This document shows positions 15,101-21,198 of a DNA stretch of 21,198 nucleotides, piece after piece. The notes below the pieces were generated by a model. The model saw only the letters and a list, made by a program, of their open reading frames with translations. It searched no databases and was not told where the DNA came from. Numbering within the stretch: position 1 is the stretch's first letter; each line of letters begins with the position of its first letter. The stretch is from assembly GCF_041677825.1 (NCBI RefSeq), contig NZ_JBAYPG010000039.1, forward strand, positions 1-21,198, in the 5' to 3' direction. Source of the DNA: Castellaniella sp041677825 (GTDB lineage: Bacteria; Pseudomonadota; Gammaproteobacteria; Burkholderiales; Burkholderiaceae_B). The position numbers were made by a program, and so were the translations under genes.

Positions 15101-16232
15101 GCGCGGCACCCGTCGAAGGATCGGCAGCGCCCGATGACCAGGCAAGGCCCAGCGCATCCCAACGGGCCAGAATGGCCTCCAGTCCGTAACGCGACCGTAC
15201 CGAGACCGCGCCCGCGCGGCCACGCGCTGCCCGGTCCTGCGGGCTGGCCGACAGCAGTTCACCCAGCGCACGCGCCCAGGCCCGCTCGTCATCCGGGGGC
15301 ACCAGCAGCGCATCGCGCCCCTGGCGTGTCATATCGGCCGGCCCGGATGGACAATCGGTGGCCACGCAGGGCAGCCCCAGCGCCATGGCCTCGAGCAGGG
15401 CATTCGGAAACCCTTCGACGCGCGAGCAATGGATGAACACATGGGCCTGCAGCAATGCAGGCCAGAGCTGACGGGTATGCCCAGGCAGCCGGATGCGCGC
15501 CTGCAGGCCCAGCGCATGCACCCGCGCCTGGCAGGCCTCGCGCTGCGGACCATCGCCCCAGATCACCAGATCCCACCGGGGATTCGTGGGCGCAAGACGG
15601 GCAAACACCTCGATCAGCCGATCGAATTGCTTGACCGGCTGGAAGCGGCCGGCCGCCACCAGAACGAGCCGATCCCCGGCCGGTTCGGCGTGGCGTGAAG
15701 GCGGCAGCTCGGGCGGCAGCGGGTTGGCAATCACCACGCTGTGGCGCACCGCGGGGGCCACCTGGATCAGGTGCCGGCGCGCGGTCTCCGTCTGTACCAC
15801 GACGCGTGCCGCCCAGGGGTACGTGAACCGGCGCAGGACACGCAGCACGCGGCCCGCAGCCCACCCGTGCAGGGGATCGGAACGCTCGCTCACCACCACC
15901 GGGACATCCAGCCCCCGGGTGGCCAGCAGCGCCATCACATTGACATTGGTGAGGAATGAAAGAACGCGATCCGGCCGGTACGCCTGAACCAACCGCCGCA
16001 AGGCCCACAGCTTGACGAGCGGCCGCAGCATGCCGGGGCTCGCAGGCATCCGATCGGCCAGCCACTCGACCCGTACACGGGGATCCAGCACCTGCATATT
16101 GCGCCCGCGCCCGGAAAAACAGCAGACCAGATGCACGTCAACCCCATTGCGCACCCAGGCGCTGGCCAGCGTGGCGGCCACACGCTCGGCACCGCCGCCA
16201 TGCAGCGAGCTGAGCAGGAACAGCAATTTCAT
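15093..16232 (-). CDS. GT4-family glycosyltransferase
   Basis: A 379-residue retaining GT-B glycosyltransferase, presumably adding one sugar during surface-polysaccharide assembly. The N-terminal half starts MKLLFLLSSLHGGGAERVAATLA, the acceptor-side Rossmann domain. The C-terminal half has LVAAGRFQPVKQFDRLIEVF (191-210), IWGDGP, and the E-x7-E pair E273/E281 in VEGFPNALLEAM, which binds the nucleotide-sugar donor. It closely resembles the gene upstream (same AGR or VGR phrase, same LLEAMALGLPCVA block, same GPADM/GPSDI region), which suggests an old tandem duplication. It overlaps its upstream neighbour by 4 bp and the downstream fusion gene by 8 bp, so translation is coupled. Donor and acceptor cannot be read from sequence, though a HexNAc or hexuronic acid donor would fit the operon. 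Confidence 0.92.
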   Translation of the reverse strand: MKLLFLLSSLHGGGAERVAATLASAWVRNGVDVHLVCCFSGRGRNMQVLDPRVRVEWLADRMPASPGMLRPLVKLWALRRLVQAYRPDRVLSFLTNVNVMALLATRGLDVPVVVSERSDPLHGWAAGRVLRVLRRFTYPWAARVVVQTETARRHLIQVAPAVRHSVVIANPLPPELPPSRHAEPAGDRLVLVAAGRFQPVKQFDRLIEVFARLAPTNPRWDLVIWGDGPQREACQARVHALGLQARIRLPGHTRQLWPALLQAHVFIHCSRVEGFPNALLEAMALGLPCVATDCPSGPADMTRQGRDALLVPPDDERAWARALGELLSASPQDRAARGRAGAVSVRSRYGLEAILARWDALGLAWSSGAADPSTGAAHE

Positions 16233-17398
16233 GGCAGCGGCGCCGTGTTCATGGCCGTTGCGTCGACTGCTGCGCGACGCCGGCCAGGAAGAAGCGCGTC
16301 CCAGAGCACCATGATCCTGTCCTGCCCGAACCGCTGCAGCACTTCAGGCGCCCGGTGAGCCAGACGCGCCCTCAGGGCTGGATCGGCCATCAGCCGGCCC
16401 AGCGCGGCCGCCAGCGCGGCGGGATCCTGCAGCTCGCGCACCAGAACGCCGTCCACATCGGCGCGGATGATGTCCGACGGCCCCGTTTCGCAGTCGAAAG
16501 CCACACACGGCAAGCCCGACGCCATGGCCTCCAGCAGGGTGTTGGGCAGCCCTTCGGTGCGCGAACTGAGCACATACAGACTGCTGGCCCGATACCAGTC
16601 GGCCACATTGCCCACGCGCCCCGGCAGCTGGATCCTGTGATCCAGCCCCAGTTGGCTGCGCAACGCCTCGAGCGCCGGGCGCTCGGGGCCCTCGCCCAGA
16701 ATGACCAGATCCCAGTGTGGCTGTGCTTCGGCCAGCCGCGCAAAGGCCCGGATCAGGCAATCGAAGCCTTTCACGGCATGCAGGCGACCCACGGCCAGCA
16801 CGATGGACCGCGGGCCAGGCGCCGGGGCAGGACGCACCGGCTCGCCGCCCGGTATCGGCCAGATGGCTGCATTGGGGATCACCTGCGCACGGACCCCGGG
16901 CACATGGGCATCCAGCCACTGCGCACTGCGCCGGGTCAGGGCCACGACGGCGTGCGCGCGCGGATACGCCCGGCGCCGCAGAACGACCCAGAAACGGGGC
17001 AACCGCCTGGCGGGTGGATGGCTGTGCTCGGTGGCGATGACCGGCACCCCCAACCCATGGGCCGCCAGCAGCGCAAGAATCGAAGGACGCGTCATCATGC
17101 CCACCACGACATCCGGGCGCTCTTCACGCAGCACCCGGCGCACCGCACGGTAACGCCCCAGATTGCCGATCAGCGCCTGCAGCGCGCCCCGGCTGTCGCG
17201 CGCCACGTCCAGGGCAATGCGGCGCACGCCAGCCGGCAGCGCGTAGGCATCCTGCCCGGAACCGGCCAGCGTCACCAGCGTCACGCGCCGCCCCTGGCCC
17301 AGCCACCACGCTGCCAGCTGGGCCGCCACCCGCTCTGCCCCACCCGCCCGCATGGAGTGATGGAGAATCAGCAGGTGCTCAGCGCAGGAATCGGACAT
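16229..17398 (-). CDS. GT4-family glycosyltransferase, PglJ/PglH-like
   Basis: A 389-residue GT-B enzyme. The start MSDSCAEHLLILHHSMRAGG at 17398 overlaps the epimerase gene by 20 bp. A longer open frame of 107 codons upstream is antisense-like low-complexity sequence and is rejected. Donor-side motifs are LAVGRLHAVKGFDCLIRAF (201-219), LVILGEGPERPALE (231-244) and the E-x7-E pair E282/E290 in TEGLPNTLLEAM. These phrases resemble transferases that add GalNAc to GalNAc-containing lipid-linked glycans, which would fit the UDP-GalNAc-type precursor made by the neighbouring epimerase. That donor assignment is inference. The stop overlaps the next GT4 gene by 4 bp. Confidence 0.9.
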   Translation of the reverse strand: MSDSCAEHLLILHHSMRAGGAERVAAQLAAWWLGQGRRVTLVTLAGSGQDAYALPAGVRRIALDVARDSRGALQALIGNLGRYRAVRRVLREERPDVVVGMMTRPSILALLAAHGLGVPVIATEHSHPPARRLPRFWVVLRRRAYPRAHAVVALTRRSAQWLDAHVPGVRAQVIPNAAIWPIPGGEPVRPAPAPGPRSIVLAVGRLHAVKGFDCLIRAFARLAEAQPHWDLVILGEGPERPALEALRSQLGLDHRIQLPGRVGNVADWYRASSLYVLSSRTEGLPNTLLEAMASGLPCVAFDCETGPSDIIRADVDGVLVRELQDPAALAAALGRLMADPALRARLAHRAPEVLQRFGQDRIMVLWDALLPGRRRAAVDATAMNTAPLP

Positions 17399-18404
17399 AC
17401 CAGGGCATGGCCGATTCGAGACCTTGCAGGATGTCGTATTGTGGGTCATATCCCAGCAGACGGCGGGCCTTGGCGATATCGGCTTGCGAATGTCGGACGT
17501 CGCCCGCACGGAAATCCGCATGCCGGGCGTCTTTCCGGTACTCGACCCCATGGCGGCCAAGCACGGTACGCAAATGCCCGAACAGTTCGTTGAGCGACGT
17601 GCGGGCATTGAACGCGACGTTGTACACCTGGTTCTGGCCCTGCGGACCGGCCAGTGCCGCCAGGAGATTGGCCTGTACCGCGTTGTCGACAAAACAGAAG
17701 TCGCGGCTGGTCTCGCCATCGCCGTTGATCACCACGGGCTGATCGAGGATCATGGCCGACACCCACTTGGGGATGACCGCCGCGTAGGCTCCATCCGGAT
17801 CCTGACGGGGCCCGAAGACATTGAAATACCGCAGACCGACGGAATCCAGGCCCCAGGCCCGGAAAAAGACGTCGGCATACAGCTCGTTCACGTATTTGGT
17901 CACCGCATAGGGGGACAGGGGCCGGCCGATCCTGTCCTCGACCTTCGGCAGCCCGGGCAGATCGCCATAGGTTGAACTGGACGCGGCATAGACAAAAGAC
18001 CGCACCCCGGCATCGCGCGCGGCCACCAGCATGTTCAGGTGCCCGCCGATATTGACATCGTTGGTGGTGACCGGATCCTCGAGCGAACGCGGCACCGAAC
18101 CCAATGCGGCCTGATGCAGCACATGCTGTACACCCCGCGTGGCCCTGTGGCAGGTGTCCAGATCGCGGACATCGCCCTCGATGAACTGGAAACGCGCCCA
18201 TTGCGCAGGGCTGACCCGGTCGCGCACCTCATCCAGATTGCGCTGGTAGCCCGTGGAGAAATCATCCAGCCCGATGACCGGTTGATCGAGCCGCAGCAGG
18301 GTTTCGAGCAGGTTCGAGCCGATGAAGCCGGCACAACCCGTGAGCAGCCAGGTGCGCGGCGCCTGCTGCAGTTGCGTTTGGATCAAATCATGGGGACAGG
18401 GCAT
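17379..18404 (-). CDS. tviC: UDP-N-acetylglucosamine 4-epimerase (TviC / WbpP type)
   Basis: An extended short-chain dehydrogenase/reductase of 341 residues that interconverts UDP-GlcNAc and UDP-GalNAc, or the matching uronic acids, with bound NAD. The NAD site is TGCAGFIGS (22-30) followed by LDDFSTGYQRNL (46-57). The catalytic triad is seen as SSSTYG (142-147) and Y166-x3-K170 in SPYAVTKYVNE. The RYFNVFGPRQDPDGAYAAVIPKW block is characteristic of the TviC/WbpP/WbgU subgroup, which favours N-acetylated sugars. The start at 18404 has GAGA upstream and lies 7 bp after the dehydrogenase stop codon. Paired with that dehydrogenase it would supply UDP-GalNAc and UDP-GalNAcA for the chain. The symbol follows the Vi-antigen name; wbpP would be equally apt. 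Confidence 0.9.
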   Translation of the reverse strand: MPCPHDLIQTQLQQAPRTWLLTGCAGFIGSNLLETLLRLDQPVIGLDDFSTGYQRNLDEVRDRVSPAQWARFQFIEGDVRDLDTCHRATRGVQHVLHQAALGSVPRSLEDPVTTNDVNIGGHLNMLVAARDAGVRSFVYAASSSTYGDLPGLPKVEDRIGRPLSPYAVTKYVNELYADVFFRAWGLDSVGLRYFNVFGPRQDPDGAYAAVIPKWVSAMILDQPVVINGDGETSRDFCFVDNAVQANLLAALAGPQGQNQVYNVAFNARTSLNELFGHLRTVLGRHGVEYRKDARHADFRAGDVRHSQADIAKARRLLGYDPQYDILQGLESAMPWYVRFLR

Positions 18405-18411
18405 GGAATTC

Positions 18412-19686
18412 TCAGAGACGCAGATCGGATTGGTGTTTGTCCAGCACATACTTCAGATCGTAAAGCACGTGCTCGGGCTTGCCCAGTGCGCGCAGGACGG
18501 CCTCGCCCATGGCCCTGAACTGTTCGTGCGCCACGGCCACGATGATGCCATCATAGGCACCCGGCTCTGGCGCAGCAATGGGCCGGATGCCGTATTCGCG
18601 CTCGGCTTCGTCCGCATCGACCCAGGGATCGTGGACATCCGTGGCGATATGGTATTCACCCAGCTCATGCACGATATCGACGACGCGGGTATTGCGCAGG
18701 TCGGGGCAGTTTTCCTTGAAGGCCAGCCCCAGCACCAGTACGTGCGAACCCTGCACCTGGATGCGCCGCTTGGTCATCGCCTTCACCAGTTGAGCGGCCA
18801 CGTAGCCGCCCATTGAATCGTTCAGCCGGCGCCCGGCCAGGATGATCTCCGGGTGATAGCCGATCGACTGGGCCTTGTGGGTCAGATAGTATGGATCGAC
18901 CCCGATGCAGTGCCCGCCCACCAGGCCCGGGCGAAACGGCAGGAAATTCCATTTTGTGCCTGCCGCCTCGAGCACTTCCTGGGTATCGATGCCCAGGCGA
19001 TTGAAAATCAGGGCCAATTCGTTGATCAGGGCGATATTGACATCGCGCTGCGTGTTTTCAATCACCTTGGCCGCCTCGGCCACGCGGATGGAGGACGCCT
19101 TGTGCGTACCCGCGGTGATGATTTCACGATACAGGGCATCGACCAGATCGGCAATTTCGGGGGTGGAACCCGACGTCACCTTGCGTATGGTGGCCACGCG
19201 GTGCGCCTTGTCGCCCGGGTTGATGCGCTCCGGGCTGTAGCCCGCAAAGAAATCCTGATTGAATGCGAGGCCGGAGACCCGTTCGAGCACCGGCACGCAG
19301 ACTTCTTCCGTGGCCCCCGGATAGACCGTGGATTCGTAGATCACCACATCCCCGCGCTTGAGCACCCGCCCGATTGTTTCGCTGGCGCGCACCAGAGGCG
19401 ACAGATCGGGCTGCTTGTACTGGTCTATGGGTGTGGGCACGGTGACGACGAACACGTTGGCCCGCGCAAGCGCCCCGGGCTCGGAGGTGAATTCGAGCTG
19501 TCTTGCCTGGGCCAGCTCGGCGGCCTCGACTTCCAGCGTCGCGTCCTGGCCCGCCTGCAGTTCTGCGATGCGCTGCCGGTTGACGTCGAAGCCCAGAACC
19601 GGGCGGCACTTGCCGAATTCAACAGCCAGCGGCAGGCCCACATAGCCCAGCCCGACGACAGCCAGACGGACATCATTCAATTTCAT
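18412..19686 (-). CDS. tviB: UDP-N-acetyl-hexosamine 6-dehydrogenase (TviB / WbpO type)
   Basis: A 424-residue NAD-dependent enzyme that oxidises C6 of UDP-GlcNAc or UDP-GalNAc in two steps to the uronic acid. The NAD fold starts VVGLGYVGLPLAVEF with GLGYVG at 12-17. The central helix carries AEAAKVIENTQRDVNIALINE (from about residue 203), and the catalytic Cys is C260 in GGHCIGVDPYYLTHKAQ. The YLTHKAQ phrase fits the UDP-HexNAc branch rather than UDP-glucose dehydrogenase. The start at 19686 is supported by a strong GGAGGG ribosome-binding site. An ATG ten codons upstream is possible but has no family match. It lies 40 bp after the membrane transferase gene and 7 bp before the epimerase, a pair found in Vi-antigen and Pseudomonas O6 clusters. 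Confidence 0.93.
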   Translation of the reverse strand: MKLNDVRLAVVGLGYVGLPLAVEFGKCRPVLGFDVNRQRIAELQAGQDATLEVEAAELAQARQLEFTSEPGALARANVFVVTVPTPIDQYKQPDLSPLVRASETIGRVLKRGDVVIYESTVYPGATEEVCVPVLERVSGLAFNQDFFAGYSPERINPGDKAHRVATIRKVTSGSTPEIADLVDALYREIITAGTHKASSIRVAEAAKVIENTQRDVNIALINELALIFNRLGIDTQEVLEAAGTKWNFLPFRPGLVGGHCIGVDPYYLTHKAQSIGYHPEIILAGRRLNDSMGGYVAAQLVKAMTKRRIQVQGSHVLVLGLAFKENCPDLRNTRVVDIVHELGEYHIATDVHDPWVDADEAEREYGIRPIAAPEPGAYDGIIVAVAHEQFRAMGEAVLRALGKPEHVLYDLKYVLDKHQSDLRL

Positions 19687-19726
19687 CGCGGGCCCTCCGG
19701 AAAAAGATTGCTGCATCGGGATGATT

Positions 19727-20869
19727 TTAATCGCTGCGCCCGCGCCGCCCCAGCGAGGGCAGCAACAGCCAGCGCGGACGACGCCAGGTGATGAGCCTGA
19801 CATACAGCCAGACATAGACAGCCGCAAAGGCCACCATGCTCAGGCCCAGGATGCGCACGTCATCCCACCACACGGTGGCCGGCACCAGACTGATCAGCGC
19901 CAGCACCCAGAGATAGGGCGATGCCATGGCATTGCACAGGGCAGGCACCGCATGGCGGCGATCACGACTGAAGGTCACCCGGACCAGACGCCGAAAGACC
20001 AGTTGGTGCAAATGCAGGGCATCGGGCTGATCGACTGGCACGCCACGCCTGAACTTGCGTCGCCAGATGGAAAACAGCGTCTCGAACACCGGGTAGAACA
20101 GCACGGCCAGGGCGTAGAATGGCGACACGCCCGGGTTGCGGACCACCAGCTGCACGGCCAGTTCAGCCAGCATGAACCCAAGAAAATAGGCCCCGCCATC
20201 ACCCAGGAACACGCGCCCGAACGGAAAGTTCCAGGCCAGAAAACCCAGGGTGGCCGACGCCAGCGCGGTGGCAATCAGGAAGATGGGCACGTCCTGCACC
20301 TGCCAGGCCACCAGCGCAAGCGACAGCGCGATCAGGCTGGCGATCATGCCAGCCAGCCCGTTCATGCCATCGACGATGTTCAGGGCATGGGTACATCCGC
20401 CCACGGCCAGCATGGTGAACAACAGCGACAGCACCGGCCAGGCGGACAGCCAGCCATCCACCCAGGGCAGGCCCACGCGCGATATGCCGCCCAGCAGCCA
20501 CCAGGCGATGGCAGCCGACAGAAAGGCGGCCAGCAGGCGCTTGCCGGATCCGATGTCCTTGGTGATGTCCTCGAGCAAGCCCGCCATGAACACAGGCAGC
20601 ACGGCCACGAACAAGGCCGGCCACAACCAGCCCAGGGTCATGTTGCGTGGCCCAAGAACCAGCAGGCCGGCCAGGGTACCGGCCACGACGGCCAGGCCGC
20701 CCACCCGCGGCGCAGCGCGGGCATGCATGGCCTGCGGCTTGTGCAGATCGACGTCTCCGGTGTAGCGCCCATGCCAGCGCTCGGAGACGACGATCAGGCC
20801 GCCGGCCAGAAAGGCAGTGATGCTGATGATGGGCCAGCTCAGGGCGTCGGAGAATGACGAGGCAATCAA
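19727..20869 (-). CDS. WecA/WbpL-type polyprenyl-phosphate HexNAc-1-phosphate transferase
   Basis: A 380-residue polytopic membrane protein of the MraY/WecA (PNPT) family that moves a HexNAc-1-phosphate from a UDP-sugar to undecaprenyl phosphate, starting O-antigen or capsule synthesis. About ten hydrophobic segments alternate with cytoplasmic loops. Family motifs are LLEDITKD (98-105), NIVDGMNGLAG (164-174), FLGDGGAYFLGF (221-232), and the HLHQ loop at 286-289 (DALHLHQLVFRR), which helps set sugar specificity. The only usable start is TTG at 20869: the frame has no ATG or GTG before the conserved segments and meets a TGA upstream. No clear Shine-Dalgarno sequence is present. It is the first operon gene in the window. 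It could be a WbpL/WbcO-type enzyme (FucNAc or GalNAc) rather than WecA. Confidence 0.9.
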   Translation of the reverse strand: MIASSFSDALSWPIISITAFLAGGLIVVSERWHGRYTGDVDLHKPQAMHARAAPRVGGLAVVAGTLAGLLVLGPRNMTLGWLWPALFVAVLPVFMAGLLEDITKDIGSGKRLLAAFLSAAIAWWLLGGISRVGLPWVDGWLSAWPVLSLLFTMLAVGGCTHALNIVDGMNGLAGMIASLIALSLALVAWQVQDVPIFLIATALASATLGFLAWNFPFGRVFLGDGGAYFLGFMLAELAVQLVVRNPGVSPFYALAVLFYPVFETLFSIWRRKFRRGVPVDQPDALHLHQLVFRRLVRVTFSRDRRHAVPALCNAMASPYLWVLALISLVPATVWWDDVRILGLSMVAFAAVYVWLYVRLITWRRPRWLLLPSLGRRGRSD

Positions 20870-21076
20870 GGGATGACGGCGATGGAATGGGGTGGCGAAG
20901 GAGTCACGCTGGAATCACAATGGAACCAGTCCGAACCCCGATTATCGTTCATCTGCAGCAAGACCGCCTGCCATCGGCCTGCAGCGCACCCCCGGGGAAG
21001 GCAGACCGGCGTCTACGACAGAGCGGACCTGCGCCCCCGGCTGCCGGGTTGCGGCCCACCGCCGCCAGAGCCCGAA
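20870..21076 (-). other. Upstream region of the polysaccharide operon, between the TTG start and the intron end
   Basis: A 207-bp stretch without a convincing gene. A GATAAT -10-like hexamer is present on the minus strand (20946-20941), but I find no matching -35 box. The inverted repeat CCCGG/CCGGG at 21036-21048 has a 3-nt loop and no T-run. The short open frames here lack family signals. It is the 3' exon side of the group II intron and presumably holds the operon leader. Confidence 0.4.
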
Positions 21077-21198
21077 ATCGGCATAGGGGGCAGTTCTTAT
21101 GAACTGCACCCCTGCCACACCACCCGGCATGCGGGTCCGCACCGGGCGGTTCGAGAAGTTGAGGTTATGAGAGTCTGGGAAGGCCTAGCTTGTCGAAG
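21077..21198 (-). mobile_element. Group II intron, 3' end (class IIC-like domains V and VI), truncated by window edge
   Basis: On the minus strand 21150-21119 folds as domain V. The lower helix is ACCGCCCG/CGGGTGGT (one G-U), the upper helix is GTGCG/CGCAT, the tetraloop is GACC, and a 2-nt GC bulge sits on the 3' side. The catalytic triad reads CGC (21148-21146), as in class IIC introns, rather than AGC. Domain VI follows (21116-21080), with stem GCAGTTC/GAACTGC around an ATAA loop and an unpaired A at 21084, 7 nt from the end. The intron ends GAT at 21077, matching the usual AY end. The body continues beyond the right edge. Class IIC introns typically insert behind terminators or attC sites using an intron-encoded reverse transcriptase. 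Confidence 0.85.
21165..21198 (-). CDS. Probable C-terminal tail of the intron-encoded reverse transcriptase/maturase (partial)
   Basis: The minus strand in one frame reads FDKLGLPRLS, then a TAA at 21167-21165, 14 nt before domain V begins. Intron-encoded reverse transcriptases of class IIC introns usually end in this position, and a LGLPRL-like tail resembles those I remember. Only ten residues are visible, so the identification depends on the intron context rather than on domain evidence. Confidence 0.45.
   Translation of the reverse strand, partial: FDKLGLPRLS

Noticed and set aside
20942..21142. A 66-codon minus-strand open frame
   Set aside because: It is read through domains V and VI of the intron, and its conserved look (MRTRMPGG) comes from the RNA structure, not from a protein.
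1..21198. CRISPR array, toxin-antitoxin pair, restriction or defence cluster
   Set aside because: There are no regular spacer-separated palindromic repeats and no small paired genes with such motifs. The CPBP protease alone is not enough to call a defence system.

Overview
The window looks like a chromosomal segment of a high-GC betaproteobacterium, most likely order Burkholderiales and close to Alcaligenaceae such as Bordetella or Castellaniella. This rests on the protein sequences and on a core gene order (mutM / TPR protein / lolB / ispE / tRNA-Gln / prs / rplY / pth / ychF) that I recall from that group. The species itself cannot be named from the sequence. Every gene is on the minus strand except mutM and the phosphomannomutase/phosphoglucomutase gene. 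No stretch longer than about 300 bases lacks a gene.

Region by region: (1) 1-860 is the edge of an old integrative element. It is a tyrosine-integrase pseudogene with one frame break and an apparent internal deletion, preceded by three TACCCCC repeats. (2) 987-9697 is the conserved housekeeping block: ychF, a CPBP membrane protease, pth, rplY, prs, tRNA-Gln(TTG), ispE, lolB and a secreted TPR protein, with mutM divergent. The block is tightly packed, with 4-bp overlaps, a tRNA 3 nt behind a stop codon, and several hairpins between prs, rplY and pth. (3) 9829-11235 is a GlcD-type FAD-linked 2-hydroxyacid dehydrogenase, separated from mutM by a short imperfect tandem repeat. (4) 11319-20869 is a surface-polysaccharide locus. 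A plus-strand phosphomannomutase/phosphoglucomutase converges on a minus-strand operon. In transcription order that operon encodes a WecA/WbpL-type initiating phosphoglycosyltransferase, a TviB/WbpO-type UDP-HexNAc dehydrogenase, a TviC/WbpP-type UDP-HexNAc 4-epimerase, two GT4 glycosyltransferases, and a single 812-residue polypeptide with two complete GT4 modules in tandem. (5) 21077-21198 is the 3' end of a group II intron, apparently class IIC, on the minus strand. Domains V and VI are recognisable and the intron body runs off the right edge.

How the genes work together: the dehydrogenase and epimerase can convert UDP-GlcNAc to UDP-GalNAcA, as in the Vi antigen and Pseudomonas O6 pathways. 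The membrane transferase would load the first HexNAc-1-P onto undecaprenyl phosphate, and four GT4 modules on three polypeptides would extend the chain. No flippase, polymerase or export gene is in the window, so the locus either continues beyond the intron or relies on genes elsewhere. The most unusual points are the double-glycosyltransferase fusion, the group IIC intron just upstream of the operon, and the intrinsic terminator that abuts the rplY ribosome-binding site.
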